A stretch of DNA of 60,962 bases from an uncultured Mycobacteriaceae bacterium (GCA_902826815.1 CADEGF010000032.1:16683-77644); one strand, 5' to 3'. Positions 9,532-19,400 are shown, counted from the first letter of the stretch. The notes: generated by a model from the letters alone, not told the origin. Translations and numbers: made by a program.

Positions 9532-10338
9532 CTAGTGGTCTGCGGACTCGTAGATTTTCCGGCTGACTTTGTCTCGGAGAGCGATGAATTCGGGCAGTGT
9601 GCGTAGTTCGGCGCCCAACCGCTTGCCGACTTCCCTGGAGAAGTCGACCTGTTCGTCGAACACGATTCGCCCGGGGCGGGCGCTCATCACGATCACCCGG
9701 CTGCCGAGAAAGATGGCCTCTTCCACGCTGTGGGTGATGAAGAAGATGGTCTTCTTCGTCTCCCGCCAGATGTTGAGCAACTCGAGCTGCAGGCGCTCGC
9801 GGGTGAGAGCGTCAAGCGCACCGAACGGCTCGTCCATCAGCACGATCTGAGGGTCGTTGGCGAGCACCCGCGCGATCTGGCAGCGCTGCTGCATACCGCC
9901 GGAGAGCTCGTACGGGCGGCGTTGCACGAAGTCGCGCAGCCCCACCAATTCCAGGTAACGGTGGGCATCGGCACGGCGCGTCGCCTTGTCAACGCCACGC
10001 AGTCGCGGACCGAACTCGACGTTACCCAGCACCGACAGCCACGGGTAGAGGTTGGACTGCTGGAACACCACACCCCGCTCGCAGCCGGGGGCGGCGATCT
10101 TCTCGCCGTCGATGGTGATCGAACCTTCAGTGGGGGTGATGAACCCTGCCAGCAGCTGCAGCAAGGTCGTCTTACCGCACCCCGAAGGCCCAGCGACGCA
10201 AACGAATTCGCCCGGCTCGATGACCAGGTCGATCTCGGAAAGGGCGTGCACCTGGGTGCCCTTGCTGAGGTAACGCTGGGTGACGTGATCGACCACCAGC
10301 CGCTGGGTGTCGGTAGCGGTCGTCGCCGACTTGGTCAT
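9532..10338 (-). CDS. tauB: Taurine/sulfonate ABC transporter ATP-binding protein
   Basis: 268-residue ABC ATPase with Walker [13 protein letters not shown], signature LSGGMQQR and Walker [13 protein letters not shown] followed by the H-loop [16 protein letters not shown]. This arrangement is typical of the nitrate/sulfonate/taurine class (TauB, SsuB, NrtD). It overlaps the binding-protein gene by four bases and energises uptake through the permease further upstream. Context of tpa, pta and xsc points to taurine as substrate, though aliphatic sulfonates cannot be excluded. Confidence 0.85.
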   Translation of the reverse strand: MTKSATTATDTQRLVVDHVTQRYLSKGTQVHALSEIDLVIEPGEFVCVAGPSGCGKTTLLQLLAGFITPTEGSITIDGEKIAAPGCERGVVFQQSNLYPWLSVLGNVEFGPRLRGVDKATRRADAHRYLELVGLRDFVQRRPYELSGGMQQRCQIARVLANDPQIVLMDEPFGALDALTRERLQLELLNIWRETKKTIFFITHSVEEAIFLGSRVIVMSARPGRIVFDEQVDFSREVGKRLGAELRTLPEFIALRDKVSRKIYESADH

Positions 10339-11411
10339 TGCGCTGCCGCCTCCGCAGGCTTGGCGTCGACGCCGCCCGCATAGACCGCTGGAGGGCTGAC
10401 GGCGGTGATCCCGCCCTGCTGGAGAAGGAAGCCCGCGGTGTCCTGCAGATCGGTCGCCATCTTGCCGCCCAGGTAGTCGGCGCTGGCCTGCTCCTTCGCC
10501 GGGAGGTACTCGTAACCGTCAAACTGGGTCTTGACGGTGTCGGGGTTGATGCCCATCACCGCGCCGATGCTCACCGACGCCTCGTCGGGCTTGTCGAGGA
10601 TCTGTTGCACTGCCGCGTTCTGCGCCTTGGCCCACCCGGTCATGAAGGCGGGGTTGGCGTCGATGAAGCTGGTCGTCGCGGCGCCGAGGTCGTAGGTGGG
10701 CTTACCGGCTTTTGCGGTGTCCGCGCTGGACAATATGATGTGGCCGCCGCTCTTGAGGAGCTCCGACAGCGTCGGATCCCACACCCAGGCGGCGTCGATC
10801 TGGCCGCCCTCCCAGGCCGAGGGTTGCTTGTCCGGCGACAGGTTGACGATCGAGACGTCGGTGGCCGGATTCATTCCGGCGTCCTGCAGTGCCTGTAGCA
10901 GGCTGTAGTGCGCGGTGGAACTGAACGCGACGGCGATGGTCTTGCCCTTGAGTTGCTTGATGTCGGTGATCGCCGCGTCCTTCACCGCCAGGGACTCGGC
11001 CTTGCCGATGACGTCATGCACCCAGATCACCTTCATCGGGATGTTCAGCGGCGCGGACAGTGCCTTGGTGGCAGGGCTCGAGCCGATCAGCCCGACGTCG
11101 GCGCTGTTGGAACCGAAGGCCTGGATGACGTCGCCGCCGGAGTCGAACTTGTTCCAGGTGATCTTCGCGTTCGGCATGCACTTCTCCAACATCTGCTGGT
11201 CCTTCACGACCAGGTCACCGTTGGGGATGTTCTGGTAGGCGATGCGCACGGATGACGTCACCGACGGGTCGGCCTCGAACGGGCACTCACTGCCGCCGGC
11301 CGCTTCCTCGGCGGGCCGATTGGATTCGACGCAGCCGCTGAGTGCCGTCGCTCCGACGACGGCGACCGCTGCCGCAAGGACACGAACAGAAGGGCGGTGG
11401 GCCTTGATCAT
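10335..11411 (-). CDS. tauA: Taurine/sulfonate ABC transporter substrate-binding lipoprotein
   Basis: 358-residue periplasmic-type binding protein. The N-terminus MIKAHRPSVRVLAAAVAV continues to a lipobox LSGC, so it is probably a lipoprotein anchored outside the membrane. The NMT1/SsuA-like fold is suggested by IAYQNIPNGDLVVKDQ near the start, VIWVHDVIGKAESLAV and DAAWVWDPTLSELLKSGG. The chosen ATG at 11411 gives the signal peptide directly; a longer reading would overlap the permease gene. It sits between tauC and tauB, and delivers taurine or a similar sulfonate to TauC. Confidence 0.85.
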   Translation of the reverse strand: MIKAHRPSVRVLAAAVAVVGATALSGCVESNRPAEEAAGGSECPFEADPSVTSSVRIAYQNIPNGDLVVKDQQMLEKCMPNAKITWNKFDSGGDVIQAFGSNSADVGLIGSSPATKALSAPLNIPMKVIWVHDVIGKAESLAVKDAAITDIKQLKGKTIAVAFSSTAHYSLLQALQDAGMNPATDVSIVNLSPDKQPSAWEGGQIDAAWVWDPTLSELLKSGGHIILSSADTAKAGKPTYDLGAATTSFIDANPAFMTGWAKAQNAAVQQILDKPDEASVSIGAVMGINPDTVKTQFDGYEYLPAKEQASADYLGGKMATDLQDTAGFLLQQGGITAVSPPAVYAGGVDAKPAEAAAQ

Positions 11412-11445
11412 GAATACTCCCGAGGTTGGTGGGACAGGTCGGCGC

Positions 11446-12363
11446 TCATGCTTTTCCGCGCCAGGGAACAAGTACCTTCTCGACACCCTTGATGGCCAGG
11501 TCGAGCAGGATCGCGGCGATACCGATCACAATGATGCAGGCGATTGTGAGCGGTGTCTTGAGTTCGGTACCGGACAGGTAGGCAAGCCCACCGATCCCTG
11601 GAATACCGTTGTTGAGCTCCGCCGCGACCACGGTGGTCCAGGCGAAACCGACGGCGATCCGGATACCGCTGATCACCTCGGGCAGCGTGGAGGGCAAGAC
11701 GACATGGGTAATCGTCTGTAACCGGCTGGCCCCGAGCGACAGTGCCCCGTTGATGCGTTCCTCTCTGACGCCGCGGACGCCGTTGATGGTCGCGATCGTG
11801 ATGGGCGGGAACGCGGCGAGGAACAGCAGCCACATCTTGGAGGTGTCGCCGATGCCGAACCACACGATCAAGATGCCGATGTAGCCAAGAGGCGGCAGAG
11901 CCCGGAGGAAGTTGAGGTAGGGCTCGATGATGGTGGCGATCGGCTTGTAGCTGGCCATGGCGAAACCGAGAATCGGGCCGAAAATGACGGCCCAACCGAC
12001 GCCGACGCCGATTCGCTGCAGGCTGGCGATGAGGTGTTCCCATAGGTAATAGTTCTGCTCACCCTTGACCATCCTGTCGACGCCAGGGGCGATCGGATGG
12101 TCGGTGTTGGCCAGCACGAACGCGTGCCAGACAGACGCAGGCGATGGCAGGTACAACGGCTTGATCAGCTGCAACGACGTGATCAGCCACCACACCCCGA
12201 GGAAGACGACGAGCGCGATGATCCGGACCAGAGTCCGCCGCAACAGCTGGCGCCTGCGCTCCTGGGTGTCGCGACGCTGCGCCTCGCGGGCGCCCAACTC
12301 CGGGTCGGTGGCCGCGCCGGCGGCGGGAGAACCGGCGGCGGCAGAAGTGGTGCTCCTAGTCAT
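11446..12363 (-). CDS. tauC: Taurine/sulfonate ABC transporter permease
   Basis: 305-residue inner-membrane permease. A charged cytoplasmic N-terminus is followed by about six hydrophobic segments, beginning with IIALVVFLGVWWLITSL. The EAA loop, GASRLQTITHVVLPSTLPEVISG-like, lies near residue 210 and would contact TauB. It is the first gene of a tauCAB-pta unit and is separated from the HAD hydrolase gene upstream by 123 bases that contain a palindrome. Confidence 0.85.
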   Translation of the reverse strand: MTRSTTSAAAGSPAAGAATDPELGAREAQRRDTQERRRQLLRRTLVRIIALVVFLGVWWLITSLQLIKPLYLPSPASVWHAFVLANTDHPIAPGVDRMVKGEQNYYLWEHLIASLQRIGVGVGWAVIFGPILGFAMASYKPIATIIEPYLNFLRALPPLGYIGILIVWFGIGDTSKMWLLFLAAFPPITIATINGVRGVREERINGALSLGASRLQTITHVVLPSTLPEVISGIRIAVGFAWTTVVAAELNNGIPGIGGLAYLSGTELKTPLTIACIIVIGIAAILLDLAIKGVEKVLVPWRGKA

Positions 12364-12486
12364 TGAGAGTCCTTCGTAGGGCCGCGCGGGCGCCCTCGTG
12401 ACGAGGGCCCAGTGCCATAGTGGCGGAGGTCACAGGACCAGAAAAGGTCCACATCTGTGCGTTTCGGGGGTACCAGAAGCGCAGAA
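12364..12486 (-). promoter_or_regulatory. Control region upstream of tauC
   Basis: Two inverted repeats are visible. GGACC-N6-GGTCC is at 12435-12450. CCCTCG-TGA-CGAGGG is at 12393-12407 inside the leader. Reading toward tauC, TATGGC at 12419-12414 could serve as a -10 hexamer, placing the first palindrome near the -35 position, where a regulator could act. This suggests tauCAB-pta can be transcribed separately from the upstream genes. Confidence 0.4.
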
Positions 12487-13179
12487 TCACGACGTCACCG
12501 GCTCTCGCAATCCGAGGACTTCGGGAAGTGTCGCCGCACTGGTCAGGATGTGGGTGTGCGGTTCGGGCCGCAGCGTCTCGGCGTCGTGGGCGCCGGTCAG
12601 CACCCCGGCGACATACCTTGCGCCTGCGTTGGCTCCTGCGCGTAGGTCGTTGGGTGTGTCGCCGGCGACGAGAACCTCCGAAACGCTCTGCACTCCAACG
12701 GTTTCCATCGCATGAAAGATCAGGTACGGTGCTGGCCGGCTTTCCCGAACCTGATCGCTGGTGATCACCGCGTCGATATCGCGCCCGACCCGCCAGCCGA
12801 CCTGCTCGAGGAGCGGGCCCGCGATCGCACCCGAATAGCCCGTCTGCAGAGCGATCTTGACGTCGTGCTCGCGCAGCACGGCGAACGCGTCCACGATGCC
12901 CGGCAGCGGCGCAGGCGGCGTCGAGCGGTAAGCATCGAGAAGTTGGCGGGTGAATTCGGATTCGACGGCATCGATCTCGTCGACGGTCGCATCTGGAAGC
13001 AGCCCTGCGATCGCCTGCCGCTTGCCTGCGCCCTTCCACCGGTCGAACTGATCGGAGGGAATCGGCTTGCCGGTGTGTGCCTCGACCGCGCTGCGCAACG
13101 CCACGTACACCGCCCCGCCCTCGTCGATGCTGGTGCCTGCGATGTCCAACGCAACCATCGCGATCCGCTCGTGAGTCAC
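12487..13179 (-). CDS. Phosphonatase-like HAD hydrolase
   Basis: 230-residue haloacid-dehalogenase superfamily protein. The nucleophile is Asp12 in LDIAGTSID, with alanine at position 14 as in phosphonoacetaldehyde hydrolase (PhnX) rather than the usual second aspartate. Lys53 in GAGKRQAIAGLL aligns by eye with the Schiff-base lysine of PhnX. Motif II is LQTGYSG and motif III/IV is VLVAGDTPNDLRAGANAGA. PhnX cleaves phosphonoacetaldehyde, the phosphorus analogue of sulfoacetaldehyde. It overlaps the CobT-like gene by four bases. The true substrate is uncertain. Confidence 0.75.
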   Translation of the reverse strand: MTHERIAMVALDIAGTSIDEGGAVYVALRSAVEAHTGKPIPSDQFDRWKGAGKRQAIAGLLPDATVDEIDAVESEFTRQLLDAYRSTPPAPLPGIVDAFAVLREHDVKIALQTGYSGAIAGPLLEQVGWRVGRDIDAVITSDQVRESRPAPYLIFHAMETVGVQSVSEVLVAGDTPNDLRAGANAGARYVAGVLTGAHDAETLRPEPHTHILTSAATLPEVLGLREPVTS

Positions 13180-14852
13180 CGGTACTGCCCCGCTTTGCTC
13201 AGTGATGCGATGGCCGTCAACACGTCGGCCATGACTCGGCGCGTCGCCCCTTCGGTGAGGTCGAGGGTCGTGCAGCGGTCGTAGTAGATAGTGAGATCCA
13301 GTCCAACACCGACGGCGCAGACGTCGACATCCGATGTGGCGGCGAGGACATCGCGCAGATGGTGGTCGAGGTATTCCCGGGCGTTGGCGAGGCTCGTCGC
13401 GCCGTCCATCGGGCTGCCGTCGGAGATGACGACGAGAATTCGGCGCTTTTCGTCACGCGCTTCCAGCCGGCTGCGGGCCCACTCAACGGCCTCGCCGTCG
13501 ATCCCCTCCTTGTAGAGGTCGAGCTTCATGAGACCGGCCATCGCGGTGCGGGCCGCCCGGTAAGGCGTGTCGGCACTCTTGATCACCAGGTGGCGAACTT
13601 CGTTGAGGCGTCCCGGGTTACGGGGTCGCCCGCAGCGAATCCAGTCACGGCGGGCGCGCCCACCGTTCCAGGAGGCTGTCGTGAAGCCGAGTACCTCGCA
13701 GCCCACCCCTGCGAGTTCCAGCGCACGGGCGAACACGTCCACCAGCACGGTCACCGGTTCGCTGACTGCCTTCATCGACCCGGAGCAGTCGACGAGAAAC
13801 GACACGATGGCGTCGGTGCGGGGTGCGTGGGCTGGGGCCAGGAAGATGTTGCGCTCATTGGGCGTGACGATGAGCTGGGCCAGGCTGCGGCCGTCGATGT
13901 ATCCGGAGTCGTGGCCACCCTCCCAGCCGTCGTGGTGCGGTTCGGCGAACATCTGCGTGAGACGGCGGCCGAGGGCCCGCGCGCTCACCCCGCCCGATTG
14001 AACCGCCCGGTCGACGCGCTCACGGTATTCGCGCAGCTCGGCCTGTCGCACCAGCGTCGCCAGGTTGCGCGTCTCGTCGTAGTCCCTGGTGAACACCCGG
14101 TACCCGGCGCTCTCCCCTCGCAGCGTCCGGCCTGCGCCGCCACGTGCGTCGGGCAATGCGTCGTCGTCGGATTCGAAGTCGAGAAGCCACTCGAACGCCT
14201 CCAAGCCCGGATCCTGCTCACCCTGCTCGATGTTCAGCTGCGGGAGGTCGGCGACGCGCTCTGCGATGGCGCGCGCGAGCATTCCGAAATCCCTCTGGGA
14301 GTTCCGGTTTCGGCGAAGCTGCGGGAGCTCACGGCCAATCGCCGGTGACAGTCCGAACCGGGTTACCTCGATCAGATCCTGCGTCCAGTCGGCGATCGGC
14401 TCCGCGGTGATCCGGGAGCGGCAGACCTGCGCAATGGTGTACAGCAGCAGGCCGGAGTCGGTTTCGACCGAGTTCGACGCCTCGAATTCCCGCGACCACG
14501 CACCGAATCGATCGGCGAGGTTGCGGCGCACACCGGGCCAGGCGGCCGGTGCCAGCGACTCCACCCGGAACTGTTCGAGCATTTCGAAGACCAGGCGGCT
14601 CGCGGTGCCGTCCGGCCGCAACTCGGCATGCACACCGGGGTCGTTGTACCGCAACCGAAGTGCCATCCCGTCGGCGGCGCCGCGATCGGTCGGCGGATGC
14701 AGGTGAGGCACCGGCATCGGCACCGAACGCGCGCCCCGGTACAGGGTCGAGCCGCGGAAGTGCAGGCCACGCTGGCGGCTCAGGGCGCGGATGGACGCGG
14801 CGCGCAGCTCGCGGATGCCCTGCTCACGTCGGATCGCGGCCTGTTCGTTCAT
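13176..14852 (-). CDS. CobT-like VWA-domain protein
   Basis: 558-residue protein. The C-terminal VWA domain has the metal motif [12 protein letters not shown] and a later [12 protein letters not shown], as in the CobT subunit of aerobic cobaltochelatase. The N-terminal half is acidic in the middle ([10 protein letters not shown]). The start at 14852 overlaps the stop of the CobS-like gene (ATGA), and its own stop region overlaps the HAD gene. No CobN large subunit is present nearby, so cobalt chelation for B12 is not supported. A chaperone role with its AAA+ partner is inferred. Confidence 0.8.
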   Translation of the reverse strand: MNEQAAIRREQGIRELRAASIRALSRQRGLHFRGSTLYRGARSVPMPVPHLHPPTDRGAADGMALRLRYNDPGVHAELRPDGTASRLVFEMLEQFRVESLAPAAWPGVRRNLADRFGAWSREFEASNSVETDSGLLLYTIAQVCRSRITAEPIADWTQDLIEVTRFGLSPAIGRELPQLRRNRNSQRDFGMLARAIAERVADLPQLNIEQGEQDPGLEAFEWLLDFESDDDALPDARGGAGRTLRGESAGYRVFTRDYDETRNLATLVRQAELREYRERVDRAVQSGGVSARALGRRLTQMFAEPHHDGWEGGHDSGYIDGRSLAQLIVTPNERNIFLAPAHAPRTDAIVSFLVDCSGSMKAVSEPVTVLVDVFARALELAGVGCEVLGFTTASWNGGRARRDWIRCGRPRNPGRLNEVRHLVIKSADTPYRAARTAMAGLMKLDLYKEGIDGEAVEWARSRLEARDEKRRILVVISDGSPMDGATSLANAREYLDHHLRDVLAATSDVDVCAVGVGLDLTIYYDRCTTLDLTEGATRRVMADVLTAIASLSKAGQYR

Positions 14853-15784
14853 GCGACCCTGACCGGCGCCCCGTCGAGCTCGCGATCGAAGCATCGCTGG
14901 AAGTACTCGGCCACGATCGGCCTTTCCGCGTCATCACACTTGTTGACGAACGAAAACCGGAAGGCCATGCCGACATCGCCGAAGATCTCGAGGTTCTCCG
15001 CCCACGTGATCACCGTGCGCGGTGACATCAACGTCGACAGGTCACCGACGCGGAAGCCGCTTCGGGTGAGGTCCGCGACGGCGACCATCGAGGCAACGAT
15101 GTCACGATCGACCTCGGGCACCTTCGACGCGACGATGTCGGCCTCCACCTGTGCCGGAAGGTGATCGAGCGACGCCACGATGTTCCATCGGTCGATCTGC
15201 GCGTGGTTGAGCCGCTGCACACCGTGATAGAGGCCGTTGAGATTGCCCAGCCCGACGGTGTTCGCGGTTGCGAACAGCCGGAAGCCCGGGTGCGGTGTGA
15301 TCACCCGATTCTGGTCAAGCAGGGTCAACTTCCCGTCCTGCTCGAGCAACCGTTGGATCACGAACATGACGTCGGGCCTGCCTGCATCGTATTCGTCGAG
15401 CACCAGAGCGACCGGTCGCTGGATCGCCCACGGAAGGATGCCTTCGGCGAACTCGGTGACCTGCTTGCCATCTCGCAGTGTCACCGAATCGCGGCCGATC
15501 AGGTCCATCCGGCTGAGCTGGCCGTCGAGGTTCACCCGCACACATGGCCAGTTGAGCCGTGCGGCGACCTGTTCGATGTGTGTGGACTTACCCGTGCCGT
15601 GCAGGCCTTGGATCAAGACCCGACGGTTGCGCGCGAAGCCGGCGAGCAACGCCAGCGTGACCGACTCCTCGAAGCGGTAGGCGGGGTCGGTGTCGGGGAC
15701 GTGCTCGTCATACTCGGTGAGCGCGGGCACCTGCAGGTCCGAGTCGATGCCGAAGACGTCTCGCGCCGATACGAGGCGGGTCAT
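14849..15784 (-). CDS. CobS-like AAA+ ATPase
   Basis: 311-residue MoxR/CobS-type ATPase. Walker A is [13 protein letters not shown], Walker B is [16 protein letters not shown], and sensor 1 is [13 protein letters not shown]. The start at 15784 overlaps the IclR stop (ATGA); upstream sequence in this frame is not protein-like. In cobaltochelatase, CobS forms a hexamer with CobT that drives the chelatase CobN. Here the pair lies in an IclR-headed operon between taurine genes and xsc, so it probably services some protein of sulfonate metabolism. No client is identified. Confidence 0.82.
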   Translation of the reverse strand: MTRLVSARDVFGIDSDLQVPALTEYDEHVPDTDPAYRFEESVTLALLAGFARNRRVLIQGLHGTGKSTHIEQVAARLNWPCVRVNLDGQLSRMDLIGRDSVTLRDGKQVTEFAEGILPWAIQRPVALVLDEYDAGRPDVMFVIQRLLEQDGKLTLLDQNRVITPHPGFRLFATANTVGLGNLNGLYHGVQRLNHAQIDRWNIVASLDHLPAQVEADIVASKVPEVDRDIVASMVAVADLTRSGFRVGDLSTLMSPRTVITWAENLEIFGDVGMAFRFSFVNKCDDAERPIVAEYFQRCFDRELDGAPVRVA

Positions 15785-16611
15785 GAGCTCTCCTGTGACG
15801 GCTCGCCTGCGGCAACTTCTGCCTCGATCTCGCCGATGGCGTCCGCAGCGCGGCGCAGCGCGGGCAGCAGCCGCAATGCCCTTTCGGGCGTCAGCCGCAT
15901 CACCGGCGCCTGAACTGCGATGCCCAGGTTGGAGATTCCCGTGGCCGACGGAACAAGGACCGCCGCGCACACGAGGCCGGGCAGGAACTCCTCGGCGTCG
16001 ATCGCGTATCCGTCGCGGCGAATCTGTTTCAGCTCCTCCTCGATCTGGTCGACGTCGGTGACCGTGTTTGGCGTGAGCTGCTTCAACGGTGCAGCTTCCA
16101 ACAGCCGGCGGCGCTGCGCGGGTGCCAGCTGCGACATGATGATCTTTCCGCTCGCCGAACAATGTGCCGGTACGCGCGAACCCGCATGCAAGGTGAACCG
16201 CAGCGGCTCAGGCGTTTCCACGCGGTCGAGGTAGAGGATCTCGTTGCCGGACAGCGTTGTCAGGTTGCAGCTCTCGCCGAGCTCTTCCACCAGGTCCCGC
16301 AGAACCGCATGACGCGCCCCGTGGTGGGTGTCGTTGAGAAGCAGGCTTTCGGCCATCCGGCGCAGTCGGGCGCCCGTCCGGTAGTGGCGGCCGCTGTTCT
16401 CCCGGATCAGCAGTCCGGCCCCTTCGAGCTGTTGCAGCATGCGATGCAGGGTGGGCTTGGCCATCCCGGTGGTCTCGACCAGTCCCTGCAGCGTGAACAA
16501 CTGGTCCTTCGATGCGATCAGCTCGAGCAGCGAGAACAACCGCAGCATCGGAGTCTCCCCGGTCAGCTCGGCGGTCGCACCCGCCTCATCGATCCTGCGG
16601 ACCTCACCCAT
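15781..16611 (-). CDS. IclR-family transcriptional regulator
   Basis: 276-residue IclR regulator. It has an N-terminal winged helix ([25 protein letters not shown]) and a C-terminal effector domain with [26 protein letters not shown] and [14 protein letters not shown]. It is divergent from xsc, and the 198-base gap between them contains several GGAAC/GTTCC palindromes of the kind IclR proteins bind. It heads the IclR-CobS-CobT-HAD operon. It probably controls both directions and may repress until a sulfonate or sulfoacetaldehyde-related effector is bound. It is clearly different in sequence from the two other IclR proteins in the window. Confidence 0.88.
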   Translation of the reverse strand: MGEVRRIDEAGATAELTGETPMLRLFSLLELIASKDQLFTLQGLVETTGMAKPTLHRMLQQLEGAGLLIRENSGRHYRTGARLRRMAESLLLNDTHHGARHAVLRDLVEELGESCNLTTLSGNEILYLDRVETPEPLRFTLHAGSRVPAHCSASGKIIMSQLAPAQRRRLLEAAPLKQLTPNTVTDVDQIEEELKQIRRDGYAIDAEEFLPGLVCAAVLVPSATGISNLGIAVQAPVMRLTPERALRLLPALRRAADAIGEIEAEVAAGEPSQESS

Positions 16612-16645
16612 GGCCCCTCCTTCACATCGCCGTCTCCATAAAACC

Positions 16646-16780
16646 GGAACGTGTTCCGAAAAACAACATACTCCGTTCCAAATTCAGAGATCTGCGTTGA
16701 CTCTTTACGCAATGGGTCGTAGCCTGACATCGGATCACAGAATAAGGAACATTTTGTTCCAAATTTTCCAAAATGTGGAA
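16646..16780. promoter_or_regulatory. IclR-type operator cluster between iclR and xsc
   Basis: Three palindromes are visible: GGAAC-GT-GTTCC at 16646-16657, GGAAC-ATTTT-GTTCC at 16746-16760, and TTCC-N7-GGAA at 16766-16780. GTTCCAAATT also occurs twice, at 16675 and 16756. The first lies close to the IclR start; the other two lie just downstream of the predicted xsc transcription start, where a bound repressor would block xsc. Confidence 0.7.
16697..16725 (+). promoter_or_regulatory. Predicted xsc promoter
   Basis: TTGACT at 16697-16702 and TAGCCT at 16720-16725 are separated by 17 bases and fit a housekeeping mycobacterial promoter (TTGACn / TAnnnT). The expected transcription start near 16732 is about 80 bases before the xsc ATG and directly upstream of two palindromes. 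Confidence 0.6.
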
Positions 16781-16809
16781 AACCATTCGAACCGAGGAGG
16801 ACGACTCAG

Positions 16810-18609
16810 ATGACCCAGGCACCAGACCGCGCCGCCGTATCGGGTGTGCAGCGGATGACCCCATCCGAGGCGTTCGTCGAGACGATGGTGGCCAACGACG
16901 TCACCGACATCTTCGGCATCATGGGTTCGGCCTTCATGGATGCGATGGACATCTTCGCGCCCGCAGGCATCAGGCTCGTCCCGGTAGTGCACGAGCAGGG
17001 TGCGGCCCATATGGCCGACGGGTACGCCAGGGTCAGCAATCGGCACGGTGTGGTGATCGGCCAGAACGGCCCGGGGATCAGCAACTGTGTCACCGCCATC
17101 GCTGCGGCGTTCTGGGCGCACAGCCCCGTCGTCATCGTCACCCCTGAGGCAGGCACGATGGGTACCGGCCTCGGCGGATTCCAGGAAGCCAACCAGCTGC
17201 CGATGTTCCAGGAATTCACCAAATATCAAGGGCACGTGAACAACCCGAAGCGGATGGCCGAGTACACCGGACGCTGCTTCGATCGTGCGATGTCAGAGAT
17301 GGGCCCGACGCAGCTCAACATTCCACGCGACTACTTCTACGGCGAGATCGAAACCGAGATCCCGCAGCCGAGCAGGCTCGACCGTGGGCCAGGCGGCGCG
17401 AAGAGCCTCGACGAAGCCGCCGAGCTGATCGCGCAGGCCGAGTTCCCCGTGATTATTTCGGGCGGCGGCGTCGTGATGGCCGATGGCGTCGAGGAATGCA
17501 AAGCCCTCGCAGAACGACTCGGCGCACCGGTGGTGAACAGCTACCTGCACAACGACTCATTCCCCGCCAGCCACCCGTTGTGGACCGGCCCGCTTGGCTA
17601 CCAGGGCTCCAAAGCCGCGATGAAGCTGATCTCGAAAGCCGACGTCGTGATCGCGCTCGGCACCCGCCTCGGCCCGTTCGGCACCCTGCCGCAGCACGGC
17701 CTCGAGTACTGGCCAAAGGATGCCAAGATCATCCAGATCGACGCCGACCACAAAATGTTGGGCCTGGTCAAGAAGATCAGCGTCGGCATCTGCGGCGATG
17801 CAAAAGCGGCGGCCGTCGCACTCGTCGAGCGACTCGACGGCAAGAAGCTGGCCGCCGACTCCACCCGCGAGTCGCGTGCCGGTCAGATCAAGGCCGAAAA
17901 GGACGCCTGGGAATCCGAACTCGACGAGTGGACCCACGAGCGCGACCCGTACAGCCTCGACATGATCGCCGAGCAGGAAGCCGAGGAAGGTAACTGGCTT
18001 CACCCCCGGCAGGTGCTGCGCGAGCTCGAGAAGGCGATGCCAGACGACGTGATGGTGTCCACCGATATCGGCAATATCAACTCGGTGGCCAACAGCTACC
18101 TGCGGTTCGAGAGGCCACGCAGCTTCCTGGCCCCGATGAGCTTCGGCAACTGCGGCTACGCACTCCCGACGATCATCGGAGCGAAGGCCGCAGCGCCGGA
18201 ACGTCCCGCAATCGCGTACGCGGGCGACGGCGCATGGGGTATGAGCATGGGCGAGATCATGACCGCCGTTCGGCACGACATCCCTGTCACCGCAGTCGTT
18301 TTCCACAACCGACAGTGGGGTGCGGAGAAAAAGAACCAGGTCGACTTCTACAACCGCAGGTTCGTCGCGGGCGAGCTGGAGAGCGAGTCGTTCGCCGGTA
18401 TCGCCGAGGCCATGGGCGCCGAAGGCATCGTGGTCGAGAAGCTCGACGAGGTGGGGCCCGCGCTGGAGCGCGCGGTCGCCGCTCAGATGAACGAAGGCAA
18501 GACGACGGTCGTTGAGATCATGTGCACCCGCGAGCTGGGCGACCCGTTCCGCCGCGACGCGCTCTCCAAGCCGGTCCGGTTGCTGGACAAGTACAAGGAC
18601 TACGTCTAG
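16810..18609 (+). CDS. xsc: Sulfoacetaldehyde acetyltransferase
   Basis: 599-residue thiamine-diphosphate enzyme, normal length for Xsc. The N-terminal catalytic glutamate is in VVHEQGAAHMADGYARV. The segment PTQLNIPRDYFYG is one I associate with Xsc, and the cofactor motif runs from GDGAWGMSMGEI to the asparagine of VVFHNRQWG. Xsc splits sulfoacetaldehyde with phosphate into acetyl phosphate and sulfite. It is the point where the taurine and sulfoacetate branches meet. GAGGAGG precedes the ATG. It is transcribed away from the IclR operon and toward a sulfite-exporter-type gene. Confidence 0.95.
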   Translation: MTQAPDRAAVSGVQRMTPSEAFVETMVANDVTDIFGIMGSAFMDAMDIFAPAGIRLVPVVHEQGAAHMADGYARVSNRHGVVIGQNGPGISNCVTAIAAAFWAHSPVVIVTPEAGTMGTGLGGFQEANQLPMFQEFTKYQGHVNNPKRMAEYTGRCFDRAMSEMGPTQLNIPRDYFYGEIETEIPQPSRLDRGPGGAKSLDEAAELIAQAEFPVIISGGGVVMADGVEECKALAERLGAPVVNSYLHNDSFPASHPLWTGPLGYQGSKAAMKLISKADVVIALGTRLGPFGTLPQHGLEYWPKDAKIIQIDADHKMLGLVKKISVGICGDAKAAAVALVERLDGKKLAADSTRESRAGQIKAEKDAWESELDEWTHERDPYSLDMIAEQEAEEGNWLHPRQVLRELEKAMPDDVMVSTDIGNINSVANSYLRFERPRSFLAPMSFGNCGYALPTIIGAKAAAPERPAIAYAGDGAWGMSMGEIMTAVRHDIPVTAVVFHNRQWGAEKKNQVDFYNRRFVAGELESESFAGIAEAMGAEGIVVEKLDEVGPALERAVAAQMNEGKTTVVEIMCTRELGDPFRRDALSKPVRLLDKYKDYV

Positions 18610-18664
18610 GTCCGTTCGAGGGCGGCGTCGTCGTGAGTCATCACGGCGGCGCCGTTCTTGCTTG

Positions 18665-19393
18665 CTATGCCGTCAGCGCCGTCAAAGCGCCTGCGACGAT
18701 CACCAACCCGATGACCGCCAACCGGAACGCGCGCTCCGGCAGACGATGGGCGATCCACAGGCCCGCGCCGGTTCCGAGAAGTGATGCCACGACATATGTC
18801 GGAAGGGCAGGCCACAGTATCGAGTGCGGGATCTGGCCGCGCGCGCCGAGGACGATCAGAGACACCGCGCTGACGACGGTGAAGTACCCGGCCATGTCAG
18901 CGATGAAGACCATCGGCGGGATACCCGCCCTGGTCAGCAGCAGAGCCGGGGGTGGGCCGTTCAGGGCGGTGGTGGTGCTGAGAAAGCCACCGACAGCGCC
19001 CGTGGCCGCCGCGGCGGCCGGCGAGGGTGAGCGCGGCTCGTCGGGGGTCGAAACAACCACCATGCTGACGCCACACAGCACCGCAAGTACGCCCGCCGCG
19101 ATCTTCAGGTAGTGCACCGAAACCACATGTAGGACTGCGGCACCGGCCCAGGCGCCCGGAATGCTGCCGAGCGCCAGAAGACTTGCTCGCGACCACACGA
19201 TGTGTGCCCGCAACCTGATCATCACCGCACAACGGGTCACCAGCCCGACGACGAGAATGACCGAAACCGTCTCGGGCACACTGATTCCCACCAGCAGCAT
19301 CAGAGGTGTCGCAACGAGAGCGGTTCCGAACCCCGTTGCCCCGCCGACGATTGAAGCGAAAGCAATGCAGACGCAGCCGAGCGCGAGCGTCAA
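18665..19393 (-). CDS. TauE/TSUP-family exporter, probable sulfite exporter
   Basis: 242-residue membrane protein with about eight hydrophobic segments and duplicated half-structure, as in the TauE/SafE/TSUP family. It opens with MTLALGCVCIAFASIVGG and ends with a hydrophobic helix. A TTG start at 19393 is used; it lies eight bases after the stop of the IclR gene. TSUP proteins beside xsc are thought to remove sulfite from the cytoplasm. It is the last gene of the operon running from the aldehyde dehydrogenase and converges on xsc. Confidence 0.8.
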   Translation of the reverse strand: MTLALGCVCIAFASIVGGATGFGTALVATPLMLLVGISVPETVSVILVVGLVTRCAVMIRLRAHIVWSRASLLALGSIPGAWAGAAVLHVVSVHYLKIAAGVLAVLCGVSMVVVSTPDEPRSPSPAAAAATGAVGGFLSTTTALNGPPPALLLTRAGIPPMVFIADMAGYFTVVSAVSLIVLGARGQIPHSILWPALPTYVVASLLGTGAGLWIAHRLPERAFRLAVIGLVIVAGALTALTA

Positions 19394-19400
19394 GACATCC

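Noticed and set aside
13176-15784. CobS/CobT as true aerobic cobaltochelatase subunits
   Set aside because: There is no CobN gene or other cobalamin gene in the window, and the genes sit in a sulfonate operon.
14849-16162. CobS-like protein with a 126-residue N-terminal extension
   Set aside because: The extension is arginine-rich nonsense overlapping the IclR gene; ATG 15784 overlaps the IclR stop.
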